DNA of 64,000 bases, taken from Zopfochytrium polystomum (Eukaryota > Chytridiomycota > Chytridiomycetes > Chytridiales > Chytridiaceae). Below are positions 10,687 to 19,904 of the stretch, one piece after another. Location of the stretch: assembly GCA_025765615.1 (NCBI GenBank), contig JAIVFJ010000016.1:62001-126000 (forward strand). The letters are read 5' to 3'. The notes beneath the pieces are model-generated. The model ran no database searches and was not told the origin of the DNA. It saw only the letters and a list, made by a program, of their open reading frames with translations. How positions within the stretch are numbered: position 1 is the stretch's first letter; each line of letters starts with the position of its first letter. Made by a program: the position numbers and the translations under genes.

Positions 10687-11962
10687 AGCATTCAGTTCCC
10701 TCCTTGCTTGGCCGATGTTTTGGGGTAAACACATCAACTACTTTCTGAGAGCTGTCACTGCTTCTTTCATCAAAAGCTCCTTTCTTGACCTTATGCCCAA
10801 TGCAGAAATCTAACAAGCTCATGTTGGCAAACAGAGCATTCATGTCTCTTTTCATGTACAGTATGAGCAATGTTGAGTCTGCAGCAGTGATTTCAGCAGG
10901 GGCATCAGCAGCTTGCCTCATCACATCAAATCGCTCAGAGTCAAAGTTTATGCTGAAATGGACAAACTCCAATGAGCAGCTGACGTGCTTGCCTCCAGAA
11001 AGGAGTCTGAATGTTTCACCTCCACCAATGTCCCTGCGCTCCAGTGTTTGCAGCATTATAGAGCGAAGAACAGTGGGGGGGTCTTTATCATCTCCTGCTC
11101 TTTGAACAACTGCATTGAATGTGCTGTTGATATTTCTGCTGCGCTTTTCAGCCTTGGATGCATACTTGACCATATATTCAAATGCAGCCCTCACATCAAT
11201 AATGATTTGGAAGTCCACATTTCCTCTCCAATGGTGAAGCTTTAGAGGACAATGTGGATTCAAAAATGGATCATTTCTCCTGAGAGCAATTTTCGCAGTG
11301 ACCTTTCCAGAAACTTCTTCAAAAATTATGTGAGTGCTCTCACAGGCAGAGCAGGGGAATCCAAATCTACACCCATCCTGCCTCTCTGAATAGCAGTATC
11401 CATTATTCCTACAGACATGCCGCTGCACACAGTTGCACAATTCTTCATAATCCTTGGCCATTTCTTCAGCTTGATCAAGTTTCCCTTAAATATCGACAGA
11501 TGATGGATGGGGATCTGGAACAGTGCCAGTTGGATTCTGCACAGCCTGTCGTGGATTGTAGGCAGAGATGAGTGTGTCCACATAGTGGCAGACTCTTCTC
11601 TCAGCTGTCTTCCCTTCTTCAACAAGTTCACGCAGACTTTCTGGATCAAGATTCTCCACTTCCAGTGCTTCTGGATTGGCCAGTTTCTTGGCAGCTTCCC
11701 TTCCAGTCCACACTTTGCTGCACAGGTCCACAAGGCCAGGATCATTTGAAAGCTTGACAGCACCATGAGCATGAACTGTTGTGTGTGCCTGCCACTCATA
11801 TCTATAACAAATCCAATCATTCTTCAAGGTTTTTGAAAAGAAAGCGTCGACAAATGCTTCAAGGCGCTCTGTGAGATACCAATCCACAAGGTGTTGGCAC
11901 CGAGAAACTTGCAAAGCCCTTTCTGCAGGGGATGCAAGAAGCCCTGCTGGCAGCAAGCGATG
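10687..11962 (-). pseudogene. Helitron Rep (Helitron-like N / rolling-circle) domain, C-terminal fragment
   Basis: Reading leftward from 11957 the frame continues directly from the fragment ending at 16220: DLHRLLP, then a cysteine/histidine-rich stretch, then HTTVHAHGAVKLSNDPG. This carries an HAHG core in the position of the HUH-type motif, although the first histidine of the usual HxH pattern should be checked by alignment. Further on are AAFEYMVKYASKAEKRS, matching the conserved YxxKYxxK region with the catalytic tyrosines, and an RSIMLQTLERRDIGGGET segment. An in-frame TAA stop interrupts it near 11484-11486. The helicase domain is entirely missing: the sequence ends at 10687 against the copia B LTR. 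Helitron proteins normally have Rep plus a PIF1-like helicase. Confidence 0.82.
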
Positions 11963-12342
11963 TGATGAAATCCCACCCAGGACTGGAGGGACTTGGTGTG
12001 TGTGGGGATGAAGAGAGAGGGAGAGTGAGCAGTGATGATGGAAAAGGGAGAGGAGTGAGAGGATGGAGAGAGAGAGGAGTGAGTGGGCAGAGATGGAAGA
12101 GAGAGCAAATGGAGGAGGAGAGATTGGCTTGTTTTGCACTGGATTCTGTCAAAGCAGCAAGGAGGGGGTTGGATTCCTTTTTTTGATCTCTGTGAGAGGT
12201 TGCTGCTTTTGTACTCCTGCAGGTTGGAGCCATCAGAAAACAGAGGGAGCAGTGGGCTGCACAGAGCAGGCCACAGAAATGAGATAAAACAGGCTGAGCA
12301 CCAATCCCCATCCTGTTATGAATCACCCTCTGGAAACCTCTG

Positions 12343-12473
12343 GAACCTTCTAGAACATTCCTTCATGGAACCTTGTGGAACCTTCTGGAACCTTCTTTGC
12401 TTCCCTGACTTGTCTTGTTGTCATTGGTATCATTGGTATCATTGTATTACTAATTGCTCTTTCTGGAACCTTC
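12343..12473 (+). promoter_or_regulatory. Heat-shock-element array in the chromovirus 5' LTR
   Basis: At 12343-12360 the sequence is GAAccTTCtaGAAcaTTC, four perfectly spaced alternating nGAAn pentamers. At 12368-12395 six more follow (GAA, TTG, GAA, TTC, GAA, TTC, each spaced by two bases; one deviates). At 12461-12473 there are three (TTCtgGAAccTTC). The array lies about 33-160 bp upstream of a TATA box. This is the binding pattern of trimeric HSF in eukaryotes; heat induction is an inference. The 3' LTR carries the same array at 15126-15256. Confidence 0.75.
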
Positions 12474-12505
12474 TTTGAGTCTTGACAAGGAAGACTCTCA
12501 AAAGG

Positions 12506-12513
12506 TATAAAAG
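12506..12513 (+). promoter_or_regulatory. TATA box of the chromovirus LTR
   Basis: TATAAAAG preceded by GG and followed by GGGGG, just downstream of the heat-shock-element array and about 110 bp before the LTR end. The same sequence occurs in the 3' LTR at 15289-15296. Confidence 0.7.
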
Positions 12514-12661
12514 GGGGATGGGGGACCTGTCCCATCCCTCAAGTGAATTATTGTTTCCAATACAATCATCACTCCTCTCAGTTCCTTGTCTGCCTTGTCC
12601 TGTCCTGCCCTGTTCCTGACATCATAATTCACTTCACCCTCTCCCACTACTCTCTGCCATC

Positions 12662-13585
12662 ATGTCTGACCCAAACAACACCTTCCCTGATGCAACTGCC
12701 TTCCAAGCCTTGATAGACCAATTGCAAGCCCTTTCAAGACAGACACACCAACTTCAAGAACAAGTCCTTCACCAGCAGCACCAGCTTCAACAACAACTTC
12801 ACCAACAAGAACATCAAGCTCTTCCCCTGCCTCAAGCCAACCAAGCAAGAGAGCCCAAGGTTCCCAGCCCTGACAAGTTCACTGGGCTGGCCAAAGACCT
12901 TAGGAACTTCATGGCCACTGTGGAGAATGTCATCCTTCTCCAACCTTCAAGATTTCCCAGTGAGCAAGTCAAGGTTCTTTTCACAAGCACCCTCCTGTCT
13001 GGTCAAGCTCAATCATGGTACAGATCTCTCCCAAGCACACCCACCACCCTGCAAGAGCTCTGGGAGGGGCTGGAAGCTACCTTTGGTGACCCCTACGCAT
13101 CTTGGACAGCAAGATCCAAGCTCAAGCATATCAAGCAAGGAAAGCAATCTTGTGTGGCCTACACCAACCAATTCAAGCAACTAGCCAGAGACTCTGGATA
13201 CAATGATGCAGCTCTGATGGAGCTGTACCATGATGGTCTCCATGAGTCTATCCAAGAAATGCTCTCCCAGTCTCTGCACATCCCTGAGACCTTGGAAGAG
13301 TACATTCTCCTTGCCATCAAGATTGACAACAGACTCTACTCCAAGAGGCTGAAGCAAAGACAAGTAGGAACTACATCAAGACCTACCCCAGTCCCTCAAG
13401 CTCTTACAGTTCCTGAACCCATGCAAGTGGATGCAGTTGAGACACTTCCTAAGGGTCCTCTGAGCCAAGAGGAGAAAACAAGGAGGGCCCAGCAGGGACT
13501 GTGTTTCTACTGTGGCTCCAAGGAGCATGCTGTCAAGGACTGCCCAAGGAAGAAGCACCCAAACTCCCAGGTCCAGGCTCACTGA
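12662..13585 (+). CDS. gag: Gag of the chromovirus
   Basis: ATG at 12662, 41 bases after the 5' LTR; 307 residues with no interruption. The N terminus is a glutamine-rich coiled segment, followed by a retrotransposon gag (capsid) domain with the recognisable FMATVENVILL, QAQSWYRSLP and FKQLARDSGYNDAALMELY stretches. Near the C terminus there is one zinc knuckle, C-F-Y-C-G-S-K-E-H-A-V-K-D-C (about 13502-13544), of perfect CX2CX4HX4C form. Gag assembles the virus-like particle and binds RNA. Because it is intact while RT is missing, it may still form particles or act in trans; that is inference. Confidence 0.92.
   Translation: MSDPNNTFPDATAFQALIDQLQALSRQTHQLQEQVLHQQHQLQQQLHQQEHQALPLPQANQAREPKVPSPDKFTGLAKDLRNFMATVENVILLQPSRFPSEQVKVLFTSTLLSGQAQSWYRSLPSTPTTLQELWEGLEATFGDPYASWTARSKLKHIKQGKQSCVAYTNQFKQLARDSGYNDAALMELYHDGLHESIQEMLSQSLHIPETLEEYILLAIKIDNRLYSKRLKQRQVGTTSRPTPVPQALTVPEPMQVDAVETLPKGPLSQEEKTRRAQQGLCFYCGSKEHAVKDCPRKKHPNSQVQAH
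13558..13564 (+). promoter_or_regulatory. Candidate -1 ribosomal frameshift site C CCA AAC
   Basis: The heptamer CCCAAAC is in the correct gag register (C CCA AAC) for simultaneous slippage of two tRNAs, 18 bases before the gag stop codon (13583-13585). Slipping back one base moves ribosomes into exactly the frame of the protease-chromodomain ORF (CCC AAA CTC...), whose frame is -1 relative to gag. A downstream stimulatory structure was not verified. Confidence 0.65.
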
Positions 13586-15096
13586 GGGGCAATTCCCTGG
13601 ACCCCCTTCCAAGCTGCCCCTGTTTCATCACCACCACCAGCACCACAAACACCTCAGATTCCAAGCCCCACCAACTCACCATGGATGTCAAGATTCAACT
13701 CTCACCCAAGTCAACCATCACAACCAAGGCCCTTATCGACTCTGGATCATCCTGCAACATCATTGATGCCACCCTTGCCAAGTCTTGTGCCATTCCCACC
13801 ATCAAGAAATCCACACCCCTCAAGGTCCACTTTGCCAATCATGCTCTGTTCAAGGAAATCAGCCATGAAACCAAGCTAAACCTCCACATCCAAGACTTTC
13901 CACCATCCATGGTCAATCTGGAAGTATTGGATCTTGGCTCACCCACATTCTCTGTCATCCTGGGATTACCATGGCTGCAAGCCCAGAACCCTGCCATTGA
14001 TTGGGTCACTGGTCAAGTCCAACCTCCACCAATTGGAACAGTCACCCAAAACTCAAGTGAAGCCTCCAAGTCTCATTCTCTCAAGTCCCTGATTCAAGGT
14101 TCTCAGCCTAGTATCCAAGGTCAAAGACAAATGACAGCTCCAGTATCAGCCTACAGCTCACAGATCCCAGCCAAGATTCAAGTTTCACAGTTCACAGTTC
14201 ATAGTCAAGATTCCAGGACAGCTCATAGAGCTCACAGTCATGGCCAAGTCTGTAGTTCACAGAACCCACAGTCAAAGATTCAAGTACCACAGTTCACAGT
14301 CCAAATTCAAGATTCAAGCTCCACAGCTCACAGTCTTTGCCAAGAACAGAACCCTCAGTCAAAGATTCAAGAATCACAGTTCCCAGTCAACAATTCAAGC
14401 CCCACTGCTGATGAGCACAGAAGGACAGACCTTGCACCTGAAGGGGGAGATGGTTTCACCCCACCATCCAAGACACACCTTTCACTGCTTCCTGAGAGTG
14501 TGTGGGCCTATGCTATTTCCAAGGACCCCAAGCCTCACAAGATTCAAATCAGCCAAGAAGAGGAAAAACTTGAGATACTCAAGACAAGGCATGATGCAGC
14601 AACAGCTGGACACCCAGGAGAGCACAAGACATATAATTTTGTTTCCAGGGACTTTTACTGGCGAGGCATGAGGAAGAACTTGCAGACCAAAAGACCAAGT
14701 CCCAAGCTGGACAACCTCAAGTTGGGACCTTTCAAGATCTTGGAGCAAATCAATCCAGTCACCTTCAAGCTGGATCTCCCTGCATCCATGAAGATCCACC
14801 CAGTTTTCCATGTCAGCCTTTTGGAGAAGTTTGTGGCCAATTCCATCCCAGGCAGAGTTGTTCCTCCTCCTCCTCCAGTTGAGGTAGAAGGTGAAGAGGA
14901 ATTTGAGGTTGAACAAATCTTGGATGCCAAGTGGTTTGGAAGGACACTCAAGTTCCTTGTTAAGTGGAAAGGTTACTCAGATGCTGAAAACACCTGGGAA
15001 CCTGAGTCAAACCTCACTCACTGCCAAGACCTTCTACTCAAGTTCAAGACCAGGTACCCCACCAAGTTGCAGAAGAGGCCTAAAAGGGGGAGATGA
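13558..15096 (+). CDS. pol: Deleted Pol: protease, integrase zinc remnant, GPF/GPY module, chromodomain
   Basis: Read in -1 frame from the slippery site, it is open to a TGA ending at 15096. Landmarks: an aspartic protease core ALIDSGSSCNIID near 13731-13770 and its second half VILGLPWL near 13954-13980; a repetitive S/Q-rich linker built on SQFTVHSQDS-like units (14040-14400); an integrase H2C2-type remnant (RHDAATAGHPGEHKTY ... FYWRGM); a GPF/GPY-like KLGPFKILEQINPVTFKLDLP and HPVFHVSLLEKF; and a chromodomain (FEVEQILDAKW ... FLVKWKGYSDAENTWEPESNL) near 14908-15020. RT, RNase H and the DDE core are removed by clean in-frame deletions. In chromoviruses the chromodomain guides integration to particular chromatin. 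Confidence 0.88.
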   Translation, partial: PKLPGPGSLRGNSLDPLPSCPCFITTTSTTNTSDSKPHQLTMDVKIQLSPKSTITTKALIDSGSSCNIIDATLAKSCAIPTIKKSTPLKVHFANHALFKEISHETKLNLHIQDFPPSMVNLEVLDLGSPTFSVILGLPWLQAQNPAIDWVTGQVQPPPIGTVTQNSSEASKSHSLKSLIQGSQPSIQGQRQMTAPVSAYSSQIPAKIQVSQFTVHSQDSRTAHRAHSHGQVCSSQNPQSKIQVPQFTVQIQDSSSTAHSLCQEQNPQSKIQESQFPVNNSSPTADEHRRTDLAPEGGDGFTPPSKTHLSLLPESVWAYAISKDPKPHKIQISQEEEKLEILKTRHDAATAGHPGEHKTYNFVSRDFYWRGMRKNLQTKRPSPKLDNLKLGPFKILEQINPVTFKLDLPASMKIHPVFHVSLLEKFVANSIPGRVVPPPPPVEVEGEEEFEVEQILDAKWFGRTLKFLVKWKGYSDAENTWEPESNLTHCQDLLLKFKTRYPTKLQKRPKRGR

Positions 15097-15404
15097 TGTT
15101 ATGAATCACCCTCTGGAAACCTCTGGAACCTTCTAGAACATTCCTTCATGGAACCTTGTGGAACCTTCTGGAACCTTCTTTGCTTCCCTGACTTGTCTTG
15201 TTGTCATTGGTATCATTGGTATCATTGTATTACTAATTGCTCTTTCTGGAACCTTCTTTGAGTCTTGACAAGGAAGACTCTCAAAAGGTATAAAAGGGGG
15301 ATGGGGGACCTGTCCCATCCCTCAAGTGAATTATTGTTTCCAATACAATCATCACTCCTCTCAGTTCCTTGTCTGCCTTGTCCTGTCCTGCCCTGTTCCT
15401 GACA
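15097..15404 (+). repeat. 3' LTR of the chromovirus
   Basis: 308 bp, TGTTATGAATC...CCTGACA, apparently identical to the 5' LTR at 12314-12621, which implies very recent insertion or gene conversion. The right-hand CATCC duplication follows at 15405-15409. Confidence 0.92.
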
Positions 15405-15410
15405 CATCCT

Positions 15411-15585
15411 GGGCTAAGTACCCATTCAGGGCTGAGTACCACCCAGTGCTGGGCATCACTCAGGGCTGAATACCAGCCAGGGCTGAGTACCAGCCTGGGC
15501 TGAGCACCACCCTGGGCTAAGTACCAGCCAGGGCTGAGTACCACCTTGGGCTGAGCACTTTGTCTGGGCTGAGTACCACCAGGAA
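15411..15585. repeat. 17-bp minisatellite in copy 2 of the 1.2 kb element, about 10 units
   Basis: Tandem units GGGCTGAGTACCACCCA and variants, orthologous to the array at 4554-4755 but with about two fewer units. Confidence 0.85.
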
Positions 15586-16219
15586 CCAATTTACAGCTTG
15601 TTTGAGAAACAGTTGCTTGTAAATTGGTTTGGTTGTTTCCAAATCAGGAAGCTTGTTTGGGAAACAAGCCGCTTTTTTCCTTGTTTTTAGAAATCCAATG
15701 ATTGGTGCAATCTCTGGTGAGCTCAGTTTTTATCTCACTTTTAGAAATGCAGTGATTGGTGCAATCCCTGATTCCTAAATGCCTGTTGCATTGCTCAGAT
15801 TGCACAGCACAGCAGGAAAGCTGGAATTCCAGATCAGGAAGCGGAATTCCGGTGCAGAGAGAGGAATTCCAGATCAGGAAGCGGAATTCCGATGCAGAGA
15901 GCGGAATTCCGGAGCATTGGGCAGTGGTACACTGCTTCTGCATGCTTGCTGTGCTGTGTTACATGTGCAGAGTGCGTAGTTTGAGCGTTTTTGTTCATGT
16001 TCTAATTGCATTGTTCCTACCGGTAGGATGAACAAAGCTAGAACAACAGCCGCCTTTGCCTATCTCTTTTTATTGAGAACAGATTAGCCCTTCCGAGCGC
16101 CCCATTCAAGTATTGAATCTACTGAGCCCTTCAAACACCCCATCCAATGTGATTGGATGGAGTTCTCAAAGGGATCATCAGTAACGGGCGTAGTGTACCC
16201 CGTGGGTCGAATCTCAACA

Positions 16220-18133
16220 CGATGCAAATCTGGAAGATGATTGTCTGCATAGCTGAAAGTGAAGAAAGCAGTTGCTGCACCCTTCTGCTGAAAAGCAGCT
16301 TCCAACCCTTGCCGCCTGTTATACCAGTAGCTGTCAGAACCAGTAATATTGCCAGCATAAGCAGTTATTCTACGCATGATTCCAGCCTTAGCGGCTTCAT
16401 CTTCCAATGCTGCCCAAAGCTCATCTACTGACATTACCTCATCTCCTGGGTTATGCTGCAAATAAATGGAAGCTTGTCCAAGGCCCCTTCGGCGCCGTAC
16501 CAAATTGTAGATCCAGAAAAGGAAGCGTGCATGCCTGCAAAAGGGTAGTAAAGCTTCCCAGAGGGATCACAAGGATCTGGCTCTGCACACTTCATCAAAT
16601 GTGTCCCTGCATCTTTCAATTCCACTTTACAAGCACGTGCAAGCTTGGTTGGGTCTGCGAGGCCAAGAGGGAATAGCTTCACAAATGCAAGGGAGGCCAG
16701 ACCTGTCAATTAGGGAGGCTTATAAGAACCAGTGTTGAACAGTCTCATGCACGCTATTCTCACCAGGAGTGTTAAATTCATTCAGTGGAGTCTCTTCAAC
16801 TGCAGGCCAATCCCGCAGTTGTTGAACCCTTTCCTGCTCTGTAAGAAGCTCCTCTGCCCCTCCTTCATCCACAATAGTTCCATAGGGGTTAAGGTCCTGC
16901 TCTTCAAGATCCTGATCCACAACAGCATTCTCATCAACCAATCCCTGACCTTCATCTTCATTATCCAAAGCAACAGGCAAGTCTGGAGGAACACCATTCT
17001 CTGGAAGACCATCACAAGCAGCCTGGTCAAACTGAACATGATGCTCAATAAAGTCAGGGTGGTTCTCCACCAAAAACCTTGATCATCTGCACTCTTGCTC
17101 TACAAACAGTCAAGTCTCTAGATTGGCCGTGTCCATCTTGATTTGCTCTGTGAACAACAATAACTGAAACTGCAGCTGGGAGGCGAGGGACTTGCTTCAC
17201 AAACTCAATATCCTGCTGGCGAAAGTTTGCCACAAAGCCTCGATGCACATTTCAGCCATTGCTGCGCAGCTGATAGACAGTCATGATGGGAAGAACAGGA
17301 GAAAGCAGCATTTCTTCAACCATAGTGAGAGATCTCAGAGCTTGTCTTATTTCCAAATCAATGGTGGAGAATTCTGGGATCATGTCATTCACAATTCCAA
17401 AATGGGGAACCCCAGCATTCTGGTGCTTCATCAGATCTGAATGGACTTCAGAACAAAAAGAGTCAGCACTGGTTAATTTACCTTTTTTGCACCGGTCACA
17501 CTTATAATTGTTGGCCACTGGAAGTGGCACGTCTTTTGCTGGCCAAAGCTCTTTGCAAACAGTGCAGTGAAGTGAGTTGCATCGAGCCATTTTCTCGTGA
17601 AATTGAGTCATAGCAGTCTTTGCAAAAAGCTGCTCAATCCGAGGACCATTTTCAGCTGCATCAAACTGCTGCAAGTAGTCGCCTTCAGGAATTCGGTCCT
17701 ACAGAATGCAAATAATTAGTTTGACTGAAGCAAATATGAAAAGTTAGTCAAAGAGAGCGAAACCTGTAGAGGCTCATTTGCCTCATGCCTCTCATTCTCA
17801 GGCTGTGCAACTGGTTGGTTGTGCTGCGCAACTTCCTCTGCAGCTTGTGCTCCACCATGAGCAAGTGCTTGAACACTAATGGGTGGATGAATTGGAGCTT
17901 GAGTTGCTGCTCCAACTGGAAGTCTTCTTTGTGCGGAGGCCCTTGAGACTGCTTGGTGCAGCGCAGCATCAGTGGCAGCTTGGACTTGAACAGCAGCCTC
18001 TTGAGCGCGACGATTGGCTTCCTTTTGTTCGTCAGTCAGTTTTGGTCTGCCAGCTCTTGGATTTTCCTTTTCCTTTTTTTTTTTTTTTTTTTGTTTTTTT
18101 TGGCTTTCACCATAATTCCAATGACGAAAAGTT
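16220..18133 (-). pseudogene. Helitron N-terminal region, broken
   Basis: Reading leftward from about 18060: a GRPKLTDEQKEANRRAQ basic start, an alanine/glutamine-rich segment, a likely intron near 17700-17760, then the CxxC zinc-binding block (LHCTVCKELWP ... YKCDRCKKGK) and LTMVEEMLLSPVLPIMTVY typical of Helitron proteins. An in-frame TGA at 17252-17254 follows, then FRQQDIEFVKQVPRLP, a frameshift near 17060-17080, an acidic segment, and YWYNRRQGLEA ... FFTFSYADNHLPDLHR leading into the fragment at 11957. The order matches known Helitron Rep/helicase proteins. A T-run of about 22 at 18075-18098 lies near the junction with copia C. The relic is not functional. Confidence 0.78.
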
Positions 18134-19904
18134 GGTGTGATGCGACTGCGGATTTCCACTGATGAACTTTCTGCCAAACTTTCGACTTTGTGGTAAGCCG
18201 TAATGAAGCGCATTGCAAATGACTTGGATGATTCTGCAGGTTCCATTTTTATACGTTCGAAATCATCAACGATATGATTTCCTTTGCTAATCCTTGATCT
18301 GTTGTTCGACATGCAATCGCGATTTCTCCAAGCAGTGTGTAGGCAATAATCTGCCCTCGTCAGGGGAACTGTGGTAGGAGCTCTGGTTCAACATGTCGTC
18401 GAATGAGAAGGAAACAGTATGCGTTCTGATCTTCTATCCCTGGGAACCATTTGACCAGCTCACGCCTGTCTCGTGCAAACGCATAATGCTTGCCGGGGTT
18501 GGGTCCCCTGCGTACTCTACATGTTGGGCTGACATTAGGATCATTGGGATCCACTTGATTGTTGCATAATACGTTAATTCAGTCTGGGTTGACGCAGTGG
18601 CAGAGACCATTGCTTTTGTTGGATAGTTCTGAAATTAGGTCGTCCAACCAATCTCCAAAATTTGCTGCGCCTTTAAGAATGGGGAATGCACGGGAGGCAT
18701 ACTTCATTTGATCACGTTCGCTCATGCTTGGGAGGGAAAATGTGTGAGAGCTTTGCAGTAGAATAGAAATTTGAAAGGCAGTGATTTCCCTGATTTGGTG
18801 GCGGATTCTGAGACCTCTTGAGCAGATAATATGAGTGTGGAATTCTTCAATAAGCCTTAAACAAATTCCGTATGATGCTTTGAGATTGAGATATCAGTGT
18901 GAATAGGTGTAGCAGGTGTGTGAAACAAGTTGGTGTTGAGAAAAACAGACTTGTCACATTTGTGGAGCGAAATTGAGTGACTAGATGGGCCAAAATGCAG
19001 AAGCAGCTTGCAACTCAATATCCCACAAGGCCAAGGACGAATTTGGAGAATCACTGAGTTGCCCCACGTAGATCAGCAGTTGCTGAATGCAGAGAAATTG
19101 GTTTTAAGCGATTGGGTTGGGTTTTGGCCGAGTTGTGAATGTGGGAAGTTGCAGGCAATGAATTTCGACGGATTTGGGTGAAATTTGGTGCTAATTGAGT
19201 ACTGAATTCGTTCAAAACGTGGACAGTTACTATGCAGCAAGGAAGCAGTCGAGGATTGCGACGTTTGGTGAGTAGATAGAACAAAAGGAGTACTTTCAAA
19301 TGGTGGTAAGCGATTCCTAAAGCAATTGAAAGAAGTTGCAAACGTAAACTCTCGAAATCGACATTATCAGGTGGCTGATGTTGTGGATGAGTGCTGTTAC
19401 ACGCTCTGCGACGCTGCTGCAGCGAAAAACGATCGTCAAAACGTCTTCCCCAGTGGTGTGGGCGTCGGTGGAGGCGTGAGGGACAAAAATTGAAGCTGTT
19501 GGTTCTGTAGGTAAAGATGCTGGTGATGTGTGGTGGTGAGTGGCACTGTTTGTTTACTCGTTATACACACCCCCCTTGTTGTTGCTATGCGTTCTGCTCG
19601 ATCTCCTTATTCTCCACTGATCTCTACTCCAAGTGATTGGGATGGGTCACAATTCTGTATGAAAGAATTGGCTGCTGCTGTCTGTGGGTGGTGGTGAACT
19701 ACTCTGGTGGACTACTACTCTCTTGTGACGGTGAAGCTGAGAGACTGTTGCACAATGTATGCGGTTTGGATACAAAATTGTGACAAAGACCAGGTGACAA
19801 AAAAAAAAATGCACCAAATCCTCATCACAGTTGGTGCTCCCATGCACCACAGTGTGAGGTGTTGCTCCTGCACACTGCTTACTGCAAAAACCCAAAATCT
19901 AACA
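18134..19904 (-). mobile_element. Copia element C: LTR, leader and N-terminal gag only
   Basis: It has an LTR at 19634-19904 (TGTTAGATTTTGGG...CCCAATCA on the minus strand), a leader, and gag from the ATG at 18725 down to 18134. It is an inverted, diverged copy of 2429-4194. Gag has an in-frame TGA at 18589-18591 where copia B has CGA, plus a frame break near 18300-18370. Similarity to B stops exactly at GGTGT (18134-18138), the complement of the ACACC target of the 1.2 kb insertion in B. Confidence 0.82.

Larger units (their letters stand above)
12314..15404 (+). mobile_element. Non-autonomous Ty3/gypsy chromovirus, structurally complete
   Basis: Two LTRs of 308 bp each (12314-12621 and 15097-15404) look identical base for base. 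They are flanked by the 5-bp duplication CATCC (12309-12313 and 15405-15409). A polypurine tract (AAAAGGGGGAGATGA) precedes the 3' LTR. Internally there is an intact gag, then a pol with protease, a short integrase zinc-finger remnant, the GPF/GPY module and a chromodomain. Reverse transcriptase, RNase H and the DDE core are absent. It must have been mobilised by enzymes from another copy. Confidence 0.92.
11963..16219. mobile_element. 1.2 kb TG...CA insertion, copy 2, itself interrupted by a chromovirus
   Basis: It has the same ends as the element at 4195-5396 and is flanked by CGATG (11958-11962 and 16220-16224). Removing it restores a continuous Helitron Rep reading frame (YADNHLPDLHR joined to LLPAGLL). 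Its own sequence occupies 11963-12313 and 15410-16219. The middle (12314-15409) is the inserted chromovirus plus one copy of a CATCC duplication. Long stretches (for example 15644-15943 against 4821-5120) appear identical to copy 1, so the two insertions are recent relatives. Confidence 0.8.
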
